The notes under the pieces: generated by a model
What the model was told of the DNA's origin: nothing
The model's input: the letters and a program-made list of their open reading frames with translations, nothing else
Database searches by the model: none
Part shown: positions 1 to 10,057 of the stretch, piece by piece
Numbering within the stretch: position 1 is the stretch's first letter
How the letters are laid out: every line of letters starts with the position of its first letter
Made by a program: the position numbers and the translations under genes
Source of the DNA: Paracraurococcus lichenis
Lineage (GTDB): Bacteria; Pseudomonadota; Alphaproteobacteria; Acetobacterales; Acetobacteraceae
NCBI RefSeq assembly: GCF_030657435.1
Contig: NZ_JAUTWS010000016.1
Span: 93,763-157,762 of the forward strand
Direction: 5' to 3'
DNA length: 64,000 nt

Positions 1-329
1 TGGCCGGCGGCATCCGACACCCAGAGGGAGACGAACTGCTCGTAGGAGTGCCGGGTCGCGCGCAGGAAGGCGCTCGTCTCCGGCGCCGCGACCTGCGCCG
101 GGTCCATGTCATGCACCCGGTCCGCCACCCGGGCCAGGACCAGCTCGGCGGTGTCGAAGGTCCTGGCCGCGTGCTCGTGCAGGATGGCCACGCTGCGCTC
201 GGCCGTGTCGCCGGCCTCGCCCAGCACCTCCCGGCGGTTCCACCAGGCCGCGGCGCCGAAGACCAGGGCGGGTACGAGCAGCGCGGCCAGCAGCACGAGC
301 TTCTGGAGGCGAAGGGCGGCCAGCGTCAC
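1..329 (-). CDS. membrane sensor protein, N-terminal part (runs off the window)
   Basis: Only the first ~109 codons are present; the gene continues past base 1. From a GTG at 329 the protein begins MTLAALRLQKLVLLAAL, a positively charged start followed by one hydrophobic segment (about residues 9-27), then a periplasmic-looking helical region with 'AERSVAILHEHAARTFDTAE' and 'LVLARVADRVHDMD'. This N-terminal style is familiar from extracytoplasmic (Cache-like) sensor domains of alphaproteobacterial histidine kinases and diguanylate cyclases; the output domain is outside the window, so the class is undecided. Upstream in-frame TTG/GTG codons exist, so the start is approximate. Confidence 0.6.
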   Translation of the reverse strand, partial: MTLAALRLQKLVLLAALLVPALVFGAAAWWNRREVLGEAGDTAERSVAILHEHAARTFDTAELVLARVADRVHDMDPAQVAAPETSAFLRATRHSYEQFVSLWVSDAAG

Positions 330-619
330 TCTCGGTATGCACTCCAACGGGAAGTCGGCAGATGCTCGGGGCCGGACGGTGCGGAACCCGGCCTTCCGGC
401 ATCGTCAAGGCACTGGCCCCGACAAGTCATGCAAGGGAGGCAATAGCCGGGTCTGCTTCTTCGCAGCAATATCCGAAGCTCGCCGAATGCTTGCAACAGA
501 TGCGGTATTTCGTGATTGCCGGGCGAATATCATGGGCCGTCCATCGGGGAGGGCACCGGGACTGTCCGGCATGACAACGGACCGTGGCCATCAAGGCCCG
601 GACGTCCCGGCCTCGGGGT
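330..619. other. intergenic region, divided between two minus-strand genes
   Basis: About 290 bases between the sensor gene start and the end of the MaoC-like gene. It is less GC-rich than the flanking genes and presumably holds the sensor promoter. No convincing gene, tRNA or strong hairpin was recognised. Confidence 0.5.
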
Positions 620-1408
620 TCACGCCACCTGCCTTGGCCGCCAGATCGCCGTGTGCAGCACATGCGCGACCGGGGTGCCCTCGCCCTCCACCACCAGCAC
701 GTCGAGGTCGACGATCCGGTGCCCCTTCCGCTCGCCATTGGCCGTGATGCGGGCGCGCGCCGTCAGCGTCCCGCCGACCCGCGCCGCGGCCAGGTTCCGC
801 ACCTGGCTGCCCACATGGATCCAGGGGCCCAGCACCACATTCTGCGTCAGCGCCTGGTTGCAGAGCCGCAGCACCTGGCCGGGATGCACCAGCCCGGCCC
901 CGGCATAGAGCGGGTCCGTCTCCCCCACCCCGGCCAGGTACTCGGCGGCGAGGGCCGGCGTGACCTGCAGCGGCGCGGTGCCGAGGAGGGTGCCGGGCGC
1001 GAGGGACTCATCGCTTGCCGGCGGGCGCCCGGCCGGCGGGGCGCGCCAGGTCCAGCCGGCGGGATCGGGCAGCGGCCCGGGCGGCGGCAGCGCGGCGCGG
1101 CCGGTGGCGCAGACCGCCTCCTCGCGGCGGACCGTCAGCGCAAGGCCATCGCCCGCCTCCGCCGCCTCCACCGCCACCAGGTCGCCGTCATAGACCGGCG
1201 ACTGGAAGCGGCACTCGGCGGTGCCGTGCTCCAGCCAGGCGCGGCCCCAGCGGGCCACCGCGGCGTGGCAGGCATAGGCATAGACCTCCACGCCCGGCAC
1301 CAGCGCGCCGCGGAAGCCGAAGCGCCGGGCGACGGTGTCGTCATGGATCCGGTTCTCGGACTGCGCCGAGAGGTTGCGGGCGCGGACCTCGTAGGCTGTG
1401 GCGGCCAT
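620..1408 (-). CDS. MaoC/FAS1-type dehydratase family protein
   Basis: 262 aa with two hotdog-like halves. The N-terminal half has 'DTVARRFGFRGALVPGVEVY' (residues ~25-45), the usual FAS1/MaoC dehydratase start. The C-terminal half has 'GETDPLYAGAGLVHPGQVLR', with a HPG stretch typical of hydratase/dehydratase folds. Likely a cytoplasmic enoyl-CoA hydratase or (R)-specific dehydratase acting on acyl-CoA thioesters; the substrate is unknown. The ATG at 1408 was chosen because 'ggggaga' sits just upstream; an upstream in-frame start (1459) would add a proline/arginine-rich tail without family resemblance. It follows the antiporter gene on the same strand. Confidence 0.75.
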   Translation of the reverse strand: MAATAYEVRARNLSAQSENRIHDDTVARRFGFRGALVPGVEVYAYACHAAVARWGRAWLEHGTAECRFQSPVYDGDLVAVEAAEAGDGLALTVRREEAVCATGRAALPPPGPLPDPAGWTWRAPPAGRPPASDESLAPGTLLGTAPLQVTPALAAEYLAGVGETDPLYAGAGLVHPGQVLRLCNQALTQNVVLGPWIHVGSQVRNLAAARVGGTLTARARITANGERKGHRIVDLDVLVVEGEGTPVAHVLHTAIWRPRQVA

Positions 1409-1470
1409 GGCGTTCTCTCCCCTGCGCGGCAGGGTGGCCGCCGATGCCCGGGACGGCAAGCGCCGGTCCG

Positions 1471-2805
1471 TCAGGGCGGCTGGACGCCGACCGGGTCGCG
1501 GGGCCCCGGCTCCATCCGAGATTCGGCCTGCGCCGATGGTGCCGCGCGCCGGCGATCGGCCTCCGCGGCCCTGGGCGGCGCCACCGGCTGCGGCGCCGCC
1601 CGGGCCGCCAGCCGGTCGGCGAGCCAGAAGGCGACCGGGTTCAGCGCGATGGTGATGAGCGCCACGGCCAGCACCAGGTCCCTGCCCTGCTCCGGCAGCA
1701 CCTTCTCCGTCACGCCGAGCCCGGCCAGGATGAAGGAGAACTCGCCGATCTGCGCGAGCGAGGCGGCGACCACCAGCGCGTCCCGATTGTTGAGGCCGCG
1801 CAGCCGCGCGATGGCCCAGGCCGCCGCCGGCTTGCCCAGCATCGCCACCAGCACCGCCCCGGCCAGCGCCAGCGGCTGCGCCCAGAGGATCGCCGGGTCG
1901 AACAGCATCCCGACCGAGACGAAGAACAGCACCGCGAAGGCGTCGCGCAGCGGCAGGGTCTGCTCGGCCGCCTTCTGGCTCAGCGCCGACTGGCCCAGCA
2001 CCAGGCCCGAGAGGAAGGCGCCGAGGGCGAGGGAGACGCCGAAGGCGACGTAGGCGAGGTAGGCGACGCCGAGGGCCGCGACCAGCGAGGCCAGCGAGAA
2101 GAGCTCGCGCGAGCGCAGGGCGCCGACCATGGAGAGCGCCGCCGGCAGCACCCGGCTGCCCACCAGCAGCATCAGAGTGACGAAGACCGCCACCTTGCCC
2201 AGCGTGATCAGCAGGGAGACGAGCAGGCCATGCCCGCCGACGCCCATGCCGGAGAGCATGCCGACCGGCATCCGTCCGTCCAGCAGCGCCGCCGCCACCG
2301 GCACGAGGACGAGGGCCAGGACCATCGCCAGGTCCTCCACCACCACCCAGCCAACCGCGACCTTGCCGGCCCGGCTCGCCATCGCGCCGCGCTCGGCCAG
2401 TGCCCGCATCAGCACGACCGTGCTGGCGACCGAGAGGCAGATGCCGAAGACCAACCCCTCCCCGTCGCTCCAGCCCCAGAGCCGGGCGACGCCCCAGCCG
2501 AGCAGGCTGCCCGCCGCCATGGCGAGCGGCGCGCCCGGCCCGGCGACGCCGCGCGCCTCGGCCAGTTCGCGCGGGGAGAAGTGCAGGCCGACGCCGAACA
2601 TCAGCAGAATGATGCCGATCTCGGAGAGCTCCTTGGCGAGGGCGAGGTCGCCGATGAAGCCCGGGGTCTGCGGCCCGATCAGCACGCCTGCCAGCAGGTA
2701 GCCGACCAGCGGCGGCAGCCGCAGCTTGCGCGCGACGACGCCGAGCAGCAGTGCCGCGGTCAGGGCGGCAACCAGCGTGGTGAGGAGCGGCGTGTCGTGC
2801 GGCAT
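1471..2805 (-). CDS. CPA2 family cation:proton antiporter (Kef/YbaL-like), short form
   Basis: 444-aa inner-membrane protein with about 12 hydrophobic segments, e.g. 'LPPLVGYLLAGVLIGPQTPG' and 'SEIGIILLMFGVGLHFSP', both typical of the Na_H_exchanger domain of Kef/YbaL transporters. It exchanges K+ or Na+ for H+ across the membrane. Family members of this type usually carry a ~150-aa cytoplasmic RCK/TrkA-N nucleotide-binding domain after the membrane part; here the protein ends soon after the last helix with a charged tail (residues ~405-444), so that domain is absent. Start at the ATG at 2805. Confidence 0.85.
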   Translation of the reverse strand: MPHDTPLLTTLVAALTAALLLGVVARKLRLPPLVGYLLAGVLIGPQTPGFIGDLALAKELSEIGIILLMFGVGLHFSPRELAEARGVAGPGAPLAMAAGSLLGWGVARLWGWSDGEGLVFGICLSVASTVVLMRALAERGAMASRAGKVAVGWVVVEDLAMVLALVLVPVAAALLDGRMPVGMLSGMGVGGHGLLVSLLITLGKVAVFVTLMLLVGSRVLPAALSMVGALRSRELFSLASLVAALGVAYLAYVAFGVSLALGAFLSGLVLGQSALSQKAAEQTLPLRDAFAVLFFVSVGMLFDPAILWAQPLALAGAVLVAMLGKPAAAWAIARLRGLNNRDALVVAASLAQIGEFSFILAGLGVTEKVLPEQGRDLVLAVALITIALNPVAFWLADRLAARAAPQPVAPPRAAEADRRRAAPSAQAESRMEPGPRDPVGVQPP

Positions 2806-2845
2806 GCCCTCTATTTGGGGGAAGCCGCGCGCAAATGCACCCGAT

Positions 2846-4330
2846 TCACACGTTCAGGTAGCGGCGCCGCAGATGCCCCATGAAGTCCTCGGGATCGAGC
2901 AGCTTGCCGGTGGCGTGCCGCAGCAGGTCCTGGAAGCCGAGGCGCGAGCCCTGCGCGTGCACCTTCTCCCGCAGCCAGGCCATCAGCGGCAGCATCTCGC
3001 CCTGCGCGAGGGCGTCGTCGATTTCCGGCACCTCGCGCCGGGCGGCCTGCATGAGCTGCGCGGCGGCCATGGCGCCCAGGGTGTAACTCGGGAAGTAGCC
3101 GAAGGCGCCGTCATGCCAGTGGATGTCCTGCAGACAGCCGCGGGCGTCGTCGGGCGGGACGATGCCGAGCAAGGCGGAGAAACCCTCGTTCCAGGCGGCG
3201 GGCAGGTCGGCGACCTCGAGCGCGCCCTCGATCATAGCCCGCTCCAGGCGGAAGCGGAGGATGACATGGGCGGGGTAGGTCAGCTCGTCGGCATCGACGC
3301 GGATATGGCCGCGCTCCACCCGGCGCCAGAGGGCGACCAGGTTCTCCGTGGCATAGAGCGCCGGGTCGCCGCCGAAGCTCGCCCGCAATTCGCGCCCGAG
3401 GAAGGAGAGGAAGCCGTCGGAGCGGCAGGCCTGCATCTCGACGATCAGGCTCTGCGACTCATGCGCCGCCATGCCGGCGGCATCGCCCACGGGCTGGCGG
3501 GCCCAGGCGGCGGGCAGGCCGCGCTCGTACTGGGCATGGCCGGTCTCGTGCAGCACGCCCATCAGCGCCTTGGCGACGTCGTCCTCGGCATAGAAGGTCG
3601 TCAGGCGGACATCGGTCGGGGTGCCGCCGCAGAAGGGATGCAGGCTCTCGTCCAGGCGGGCATGGCCGTAGTCGAGGCCGACCCGCTCCGACATGCGGCG
3701 GCAGAGCAGGCGTTGCTTGTCCACCGGGAAGGGCCCGGGCAGCGGCCGCGGGGCGGGGCGGCGGGCCTGGATCGCCTCGGCCCGCGGCAGGGCCTCGCGC
3801 AGGAAGGCCTCGTAGGCGGCGAAGACCGGCTCGACCTCGGCCGCCGTCACGCCGCGCTGGTAGCCCTCCATCAGCGCATCATAGGGCGAGAGGCCGAGCG
3901 CGGCGGAGAGCGCCCGGGCCATCTCCCGCTGCAGCCGCACCACCTCCTCCAGCGCCGGGCGGACCAGGGCGAAGTCGGACCGCGCCTTGGCCTCCCGCCA
4001 GGTGCTCTCGCAGGCGCTGTTGGCGCGCGCCATGGCCTCGACCAGCGCGGTGGGCAGGGCGGCGGAGCGCCGGTGGGCGCGGCGCATGAGCTCGAGATTG
4101 GCCCGGTCCCACTCCCCCTCGGCCTCGGCGACGGCGAGGTCCTCGGCGACCTCGGGCGCGGTCGCCAGCTCATGCGCGAGGCCGGCGAGGGTCGCCAGTT
4201 GCTCCCCGCGCGCCGCGGCGCCGCCGGGCGGCATCATGGCGCTGGCATCCCAGTGCAGCATGGCCTGCGCCTCGCCGAGGGTGGCGATGCGGGCGGCGCG
4301 GGCCTTCAGGCGGTCATAGGCGGCGTTCAT
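2846..4330 (-). CDS. carboxypeptidase M32 (thermostable carboxypeptidase 1 family)
   Basis: 494 aa, full family length. The zinc site HETGH (H261-H265) is followed about 30 residues on by 'GMAAHESQSLIVEMQ', which supplies the third ligand glutamate, the classic M32 arrangement. Further family signatures are 'MPPGGAAARGEQLATL' near the N-terminus and 'GTPTDVRLTTFY'. A cytoplasmic metallocarboxypeptidase that removes C-terminal residues from peptides. It starts 12 bases after the end of surf1 and may be read through from the cytochrome oxidase cluster. Confidence 0.95.
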   Translation of the reverse strand: MNAAYDRLKARAARIATLGEAQAMLHWDASAMMPPGGAAARGEQLATLAGLAHELATAPEVAEDLAVAEAEGEWDRANLELMRRAHRRSAALPTALVEAMARANSACESTWREAKARSDFALVRPALEEVVRLQREMARALSAALGLSPYDALMEGYQRGVTAAEVEPVFAAYEAFLREALPRAEAIQARRPAPRPLPGPFPVDKQRLLCRRMSERVGLDYGHARLDESLHPFCGGTPTDVRLTTFYAEDDVAKALMGVLHETGHAQYERGLPAAWARQPVGDAAGMAAHESQSLIVEMQACRSDGFLSFLGRELRASFGGDPALYATENLVALWRRVERGHIRVDADELTYPAHVILRFRLERAMIEGALEVADLPAAWNEGFSALLGIVPPDDARGCLQDIHWHDGAFGYFPSYTLGAMAAAQLMQAARREVPEIDDALAQGEMLPLMAWLREKVHAQGSRLGFQDLLRHATGKLLDPEDFMGHLRRRYLNV

Positions 4331-4342
4331 GCCGGGTCCTTT

Positions 4343-5041
4343 TCAAGGCGAGGCTTTCCGCCGCCACAGGAAGGCGCCGAGCACCCCGACCAGCGACACC
4401 GCCAGGCCGTACCAAGTGATGGCATAGCCGAGATGCGGGTTGTCCGGCCGCGGCAGGTGGCGCGGGGCGGCGGGCAGGGCATCCACCGGCGCCCCCGGTG
4501 GCGCGAGGGCGACGAGGCCGAAGGGCATGGGAGGCGGCAGGTCCAGCGCCCGGCCGATCGCCGCGGGGTCGAAGACATAGAAGCGTCGGCCGGCCGGGTC
4601 GTCCTTCGGGCTGTTCCAGTCGCGCTCGTCGGCGGGGCGGACGAAGCCGGTGACCTCGACCCGGCCCTCCGGCCGCGCCACTGGCCGGGTGCGTTCCATC
4701 GGCACCCAGCCGCGGTCGACCAGCAGGGGCGGCGCGCCGTCGCGCAGCAGGGGCGTGACGAGATGGGTGCCGAGCGTGGTGCCGCGCAGTTCGACGCCCA
4801 GCATCGCCTCCCGGTCGTAGTCGAAGCGGCCGGCGGCAGCGACCTTGGCGAAGGGACGCGCGGCGGCGTCGAGCGGCGCGGGCGGGCCGGCCTCCGCGGC
4901 CGCGATGCTGGCCAGCAGGTCGGTCTTCCAGTGCAGCCGCCGGACCTGCCAATTGCCGAGGCCGATGAGGATGACCAGCACCGGCAGGGCGGCGATCACC
5001 GGCAGCCAGCGCCGGATGCTCATTCGTGACGGCACCCGCAT
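4343..5041 (-). CDS. SURF1 family cytochrome oxidase biogenesis protein
   Basis: 232-aa inner-membrane protein with two membrane helices, one at residues ~12-30 ('WLPVIAALPVLVILIGLGNW') and one near the C-terminus ('WYGLAVSLVGVLGAFLW'), enclosing a periplasmic domain. 'LGNWQVRRLHWKTDLL' and 'LVDRGWVPMERTRP' are SURF1 hallmarks. It helps insert heme a into subunit I of the aa3 oxidase. The ATG at 5041 has GGAGG close upstream; a second ATG at 5023 is possible. Last of the oxidase genes in this cluster. Confidence 0.92.
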   Translation of the reverse strand: MRVPSRMSIRRWLPVIAALPVLVILIGLGNWQVRRLHWKTDLLASIAAAEAGPPAPLDAAARPFAKVAAAGRFDYDREAMLGVELRGTTLGTHLVTPLLRDGAPPLLVDRGWVPMERTRPVARPEGRVEVTGFVRPADERDWNSPKDDPAGRRFYVFDPAAIGRALDLPPPMPFGLVALAPPGAPVDALPAAPRHLPRPDNPHLGYAITWYGLAVSLVGVLGAFLWRRKASP

Positions 5042-5147
5042 CGCGCCTCCGCGGCGGACGGGGCCCTCGCGGTGCCCGCCGCGCGCGGCGTCGCCGGACG
5101 AGATGATGCCCCGGGGCGCAACGGCGCATCCGGTCCGGGGAAGGCTG

Positions 5148-5525
5148 TCATGCCGTGGGCGCGCGCAGGCGGTGGCGGTACTGCAGCGCCACCAGCAGGC
5201 CCTTGGCGATGCGCATCACCGCCAGCGACAGCGGCACCACCACCAACGGCCAGAGCACCGCATGCACCCAGAGCGGTGGCTCGTACTTCACGTCCACCAC
5301 CAGCGCCGCGATCACCGTCAGCGCGCCGACGATGAAGATGCCGGCCATGGCCGGCCCGTCGCCCGAATCATGTGCCCGGAGATCGAGCCCGCAGGCGGGG
5401 CACCTCTCCCGCACCGCCAGCAGCCCGGAAAACAGCGGGCCGCTGCCGCAGCGCGGACAGCGGCCCAGCAGGGCAACCGGTGCCAGCGGGGCCGCCCCGG
5501 AGGCCGGGGCCGCACCCACCGCCAT
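5148..5525 (-). CDS. DUF983 family membrane protein
   Basis: 125 aa. An N-terminal zinc-ribbon-like stretch with two CxxC pairs (CPRCG ... CPACG, ~25 residues apart) is followed by two membrane helices ('MAGIFIVGALTVIAALVVDV' and 'LWPLVVVPLSLAVMRIAKG'), the standard DUF983 layout. The family is commonly found next to coxC and ctaG in alphaproteobacteria, suggesting a role in oxidase maturation, but the function is unproven. The ATG at 5525 sits one base after the coxC stop, implying translational coupling. Confidence 0.85.
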   Translation of the reverse strand: MAVGAAPASGAAPLAPVALLGRCPRCGSGPLFSGLLAVRERCPACGLDLRAHDSGDGPAMAGIFIVGALTVIAALVVDVKYEPPLWVHAVLWPLVVVPLSLAVMRIAKGLLVALQYRHRLRAPTA

Positions 5526-5526
5526 G

Positions 5527-6378
5527 TCAGTGCGCCGCGATCTCGCCCGCACCCCACCAGTAGATGCAGACGAAGAGGAACAGCCACACCACGTCGACGA
5601 AGTGCCAGTACCAGGCCGCGGCCTCCAGCCCGAAATGCTTCTGCGGCGTGAAGTCGCCGCGCATGGCGCGGATCAGGCAGACCAGCAGGAAAGTGGTGCC
5701 GACGATCACGTGGAAGCCGTGGAAGCCGGTCGCCAGGAAGAAGGTCGAGGGATAGACGCCGCCGGTGAAATGGAAGGGCGCGTCGGAATACTCGATCGCC
5801 TGGAAGGTGGTGAAGCTGATGCCGAGGAACACGGTCAGCGCCAGGCCGCGCACCAGCGCCTTGCGGTCGCCATGCAGCAGGCCGTGATGCGCCCAGGTCA
5901 CCGTGCAGCCGCTCAGCAGCAGGATCATGGTGTTGAGGAAGGGCAGGCCGAAGGGATCGAAGGTCAGCACGCCCTTCGGCGGCCAGATCGCCACCTCGGC
6001 GCCCGAGACATGGTTCGGGTAGAGCGCGAAATGGAAATAGGCCCAGAAGAAGGCGACGAAGAACATCACCTCGGAGGCGATGAACAGCGTCATGCCGTAG
6101 CGCAGGCCGATGCGCACCACCGGCGTGTGCAGGCCGGGCGTGTGCGACTCGCGGATGACGTCGCGCCACCAGAAGAACATGGTGGCGAGCACGCCGAGCA
6201 CGCCGACCACCAGCATCCACTTGGTGCCGTAATGCGCCAGCAGGATGATGCCGAGCACCAGCGCACCGCCGGCGAAGGCGCCGACCAGCGGCCAGGGCGA
6301 GGGATCCACCAAGTGGTAGGGGTGCTTGTGCAGCGGGGCGGGCTCCGCCGTCGCCGTCATGTCGGTGGTGCTGGCCAT
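5527..6378 (-). CDS. coxC: cytochrome c oxidase subunit III
   Basis: 283 aa with seven predicted membrane helices. Signatures are 'HPYHLVDPSPWPLVGAFA' near the start, 'SEVMFFVAFFWAYFHFALYP' in the middle and 'HFVDVVWLFLFVCIYWWG' at the C-terminus. Core subunit of the aa3-type terminal oxidase; it stabilises subunit I and forms part of the proton-entry surface. It lies between ctaG upstream (133-base gap) and the DUF983 gene downstream. Confidence 0.97.
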   Translation of the reverse strand: MASTTDMTATAEPAPLHKHPYHLVDPSPWPLVGAFAGGALVLGIILLAHYGTKWMLVVGVLGVLATMFFWWRDVIRESHTPGLHTPVVRIGLRYGMTLFIASEVMFFVAFFWAYFHFALYPNHVSGAEVAIWPPKGVLTFDPFGLPFLNTMILLLSGCTVTWAHHGLLHGDRKALVRGLALTVFLGISFTTFQAIEYSDAPFHFTGGVYPSTFFLATGFHGFHVIVGTTFLLVCLIRAMRGDFTPQKHFGLEAAAWYWHFVDVVWLFLFVCIYWWGAGEIAAH

Positions 6379-6511
6379 CTGACGTCCTGGTCCGATCCGA
6401 TTCAGTCGGGACCGGCCCCTACTGGGCGGGGTCCCGGTTGCTGCGCATCAATCCTCAAAACCCTGCCCCGATCAAGCCCGCCGGGCCGATCCTGGCGGAG
6501 TTTCCAGGGGT

Positions 6512-7159
6512 TTACGGGGTGCCGCGCGGCGCCGCGCCGACATGCGGCCCGGCATTCGCCAGGGCGCCGCTGCGCTGCGCATCGTCGAGGCTGCGGAAGA
6601 AGCTGTAGTTGATGGTGATGGTGCGGATGTCGCGGGTGTTCGGGTCCGCCGCGATCTTCGGGTCCACCCAGAAGGCGAGCGGCATGTCCACCTGCTGTCC
6701 GGGCTCAAGCGTCTGCTGCTCGAAGCAGAAGCAGGCGGTCTTGTGGAAGTACTTGCCCACCACCTCCGGCGTGACGTTGTAGGTGGCAACCCCCGTCACC
6801 GGAACATCGGCGCGGTTGGCCGCCTGGTAGAAGGCCATGGCCTCCTCCCCCTCCCGCACCTGCATCGGGCCCTGGCCCGGCGCGAAGCGCCAGGGCAGGT
6901 CGGGCTGGGTATTGGCGTTGAAGCGCACGGTGATCACGCGGCCGCTCGCGCCAGGCGCCGCGGGACCGCCCACCTGCACCGTGCCGTTGTAGCCGGTGGC
7001 GCGGCAGAACATGTCGTAGAGCGGCACGGAGGCGAAGGCGAGGCCGACCATGCCGCAGACGAAGGCGCCGACGCCCGCGGCCATGCGGCGGTTGCGGCGG
7101 CGGAGCGTCTCGGCGCGAAGGGGATCCATGCCGCGGGAGGTGGGAGCGGGCCGGTCCAT
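6512..7159 (-). CDS. ctaG: cytochrome c oxidase assembly protein CtaG/Cox11
   Basis: 215 aa: an N-terminal cytoplasmic stretch, one membrane helix (residues ~27-46, 'MAAGVGAFVCGMVGLAFASV') and a periplasmic copper-binding domain. 'PLYDMFCRATGYNGT' and the copper motif 'CFCFEQQTLEPGQ' are diagnostic of Cox11. It delivers copper to the CuB site of subunit I. It follows a 52-aa gene by three bases; an alternative start at 7129 would shorten it by ten residues. Confidence 0.95.
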   Translation of the reverse strand: MDRPAPTSRGMDPLRAETLRRRNRRMAAGVGAFVCGMVGLAFASVPLYDMFCRATGYNGTVQVGGPAAPGASGRVITVRFNANTQPDLPWRFAPGQGPMQVREGEEAMAFYQAANRADVPVTGVATYNVTPEVVGKYFHKTACFCFEQQTLEPGQQVDMPLAFWVDPKIAADPNTRDIRTITINYSFFRSLDDAQRSGALANAGPHVGAAPRGTP

Positions 7160-7162
7160 GGG

Positions 7163-7321
7163 CTAGCCCCGCAGCACGCGCGCGGTGCTGATGAAGAAGA
7201 ACAGCACGACGAGGGCGATGAGGACGCCGAGCACCGCCCAGTTCTTCTGCCGGCGGCGGCGCTCGAAATCCGCGCGCTGCTCCGGCGTCATCGGCTGGGA
7301 CGCAGCCCCCTGCGCCGTCAT
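7163..7321 (-). CDS. 52-aa single-pass membrane protein between ctaB and ctaG (CoxF-like)
   Basis: The protein has an acidic/basic head ('MTPEQRADFERRRRQKNW') and one C-terminal membrane helix ('AVLGVLIALVVLFFFIST'). Its ATG overlaps the ctaB stop as ATGA, so it is translationally coupled, and it ends three bases before ctaG. Small proteins of this shape sit at the same place in many alphaproteobacterial oxidase operons; they are variously called CoxF or hypothetical. The role is inferred from position only. Confidence 0.75.
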   Translation of the reverse strand: MTAQGAASQPMTPEQRADFERRRRQKNWAVLGVLIALVVLFFFISTARVLRG

Positions 7322-8256
7322 CCGAGGATCATCCGGTCCACCGCCAGCGCGATGAACAGCAGGCCGAGATAGGAGAGCGAGTAGCGGAAGCACTTCTTCG
7401 CCGGCAGGTCGCCCGAGAGGCTGCGGCCCGCCTCATCCTGCCGGTCGCGGAAGACCGCGATGGCCTGGCGCAGGAACTCCGCCCCCAGCAGCACCGCGGC
7501 CGCCGCATAGATCAGGCCGGCGAAGCCGAGCAGGCTGGGCAGCAGCGTCAGCGGCAGCAGCACCAGGGTGTAGAGCAGCACCTGCCGCCGCGTCTCCTTC
7601 GCGCCATGGGTGACCGGCAGCATGGGCACGCCCACGCGCTCGTAATCCGCATGCGCGAAGAGGCTGAGCGCCCAGAAATGCGGCGGCGTCCAGAAGAAGA
7701 TGATGGCGAAGAGCACCAGCGGCTCGAGCGTCACATGGCCGGTGACCGCGGCCCAGCCGATCACAGGCGGGAAGGCGCCGGCGGCGCCACCGATAACGAT
7801 GTTCTGGCTGGTCCGGCGCTTCAGCCACATCGTGTAGACCAGGACGTAGAAGGCGATCGAGAGCGCCAGCACGCCGGCCGCCACCCAGTTGGTGGCGAGC
7901 CCCATGATGAGGACCGAGGCGACGGCGAGGCCGACGCCGTAGGACAGCGCCGCGCCCGGCATGATCCGCCCGGCCGGGATCGGCCGCGTCGCGGTGCGCT
8001 TCATCCGCGCATCGATGTCGCGGTCGTACCACATGTTGATCGCACCCGCGGCGCCGGCGCCGAGCGCGATGCAGAGCACGGCGGCGATCGAGAGCGCGGG
8101 CGGCAGTGAACCGGGTGCGACCAGCAGCCCGACCACGCCGGTCAGCACCACCAGCGACACGACGCGGGGCTTCAGCAGCGTCACCCAGTCGCGCACCTCC
8201 GAAAGGTCCTGCGGCGGGGCGAGCACGTCGGGGGTGGCGGCGGTCAGATCGCTCAT
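7318..8256 (-). CDS. ctaB: protoheme IX farnesyltransferase (heme O synthase)
   Basis: 312-aa UbiA-family membrane enzyme that converts heme B to heme O with farnesyl diphosphate, the first step towards heme A for the aa3 oxidase. The prenyl-diphosphate/Mg motif NxxxDxxxD is visible as 'NMWYDRDIDARMKRT', and the second acidic region as 'YERVGVPMLPVTHG'. About nine hydrophobic helices. The ATG at 8256 gives the normal family start; an in-frame ATG at 8280 is the alternative. Neither has a good ribosome binding site. Confidence 0.95.
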   Translation of the reverse strand: MSDLTAATPDVLAPPQDLSEVRDWVTLLKPRVVSLVVLTGVVGLLVAPGSLPPALSIAAVLCIALGAGAAGAINMWYDRDIDARMKRTATRPIPAGRIMPGAALSYGVGLAVASVLIMGLATNWVAAGVLALSIAFYVLVYTMWLKRRTSQNIVIGGAAGAFPPVIGWAAVTGHVTLEPLVLFAIIFFWTPPHFWALSLFAHADYERVGVPMLPVTHGAKETRRQVLLYTLVLLPLTLLPSLLGFAGLIYAAAAVLLGAEFLRQAIAVFRDRQDEAGRSLSGDLPAKKCFRYSLSYLGLLFIALAVDRMILG

Positions 8257-8287
8257 CGGGTGGCAGTCCAGGCCCTGCATGGGGAAA

Positions 8288-8309
8288 CGCCATGCCCGGC
8301 GGCATGGCG
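8288..8309. repeat. perfect hairpin upstream of ctaB
   Basis: CGCCATGCC and GGCATGGCG are complementary 9-base arms around a CGGC loop. It lies in the leader of ctaB, ending seven bases before the upstream candidate start. Confidence 0.6.
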
Positions 8310-8334
8310 CGGTCCGGTCGGTGTGGGAACGCGG

Positions 8335-8356
8335 GCCGGAGCCCGAAGGCTCCGGC
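8335..8356 (-). terminator. UUCG-tetraloop hairpin between ctaD and ctaB
   Basis: On the minus strand GCCGGAGCC and GGCTCCGGC pair around TTCG, giving a very stable C(UUCG)G hairpin 49 bases after the ctaD stop. There is no T-tract, so it may attenuate, stabilise the ctaD mRNA 3' end or act as a Rho-dependent boundary rather than a full terminator. Confidence 0.55.
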
Positions 8357-8404
8357 GGTCACTGCAGCGTCAGCAAGTGCCCGGCCGTTCCGGGCCTCCG
8401 CAGG

Positions 8405-10057
<1,653 letters not shown>

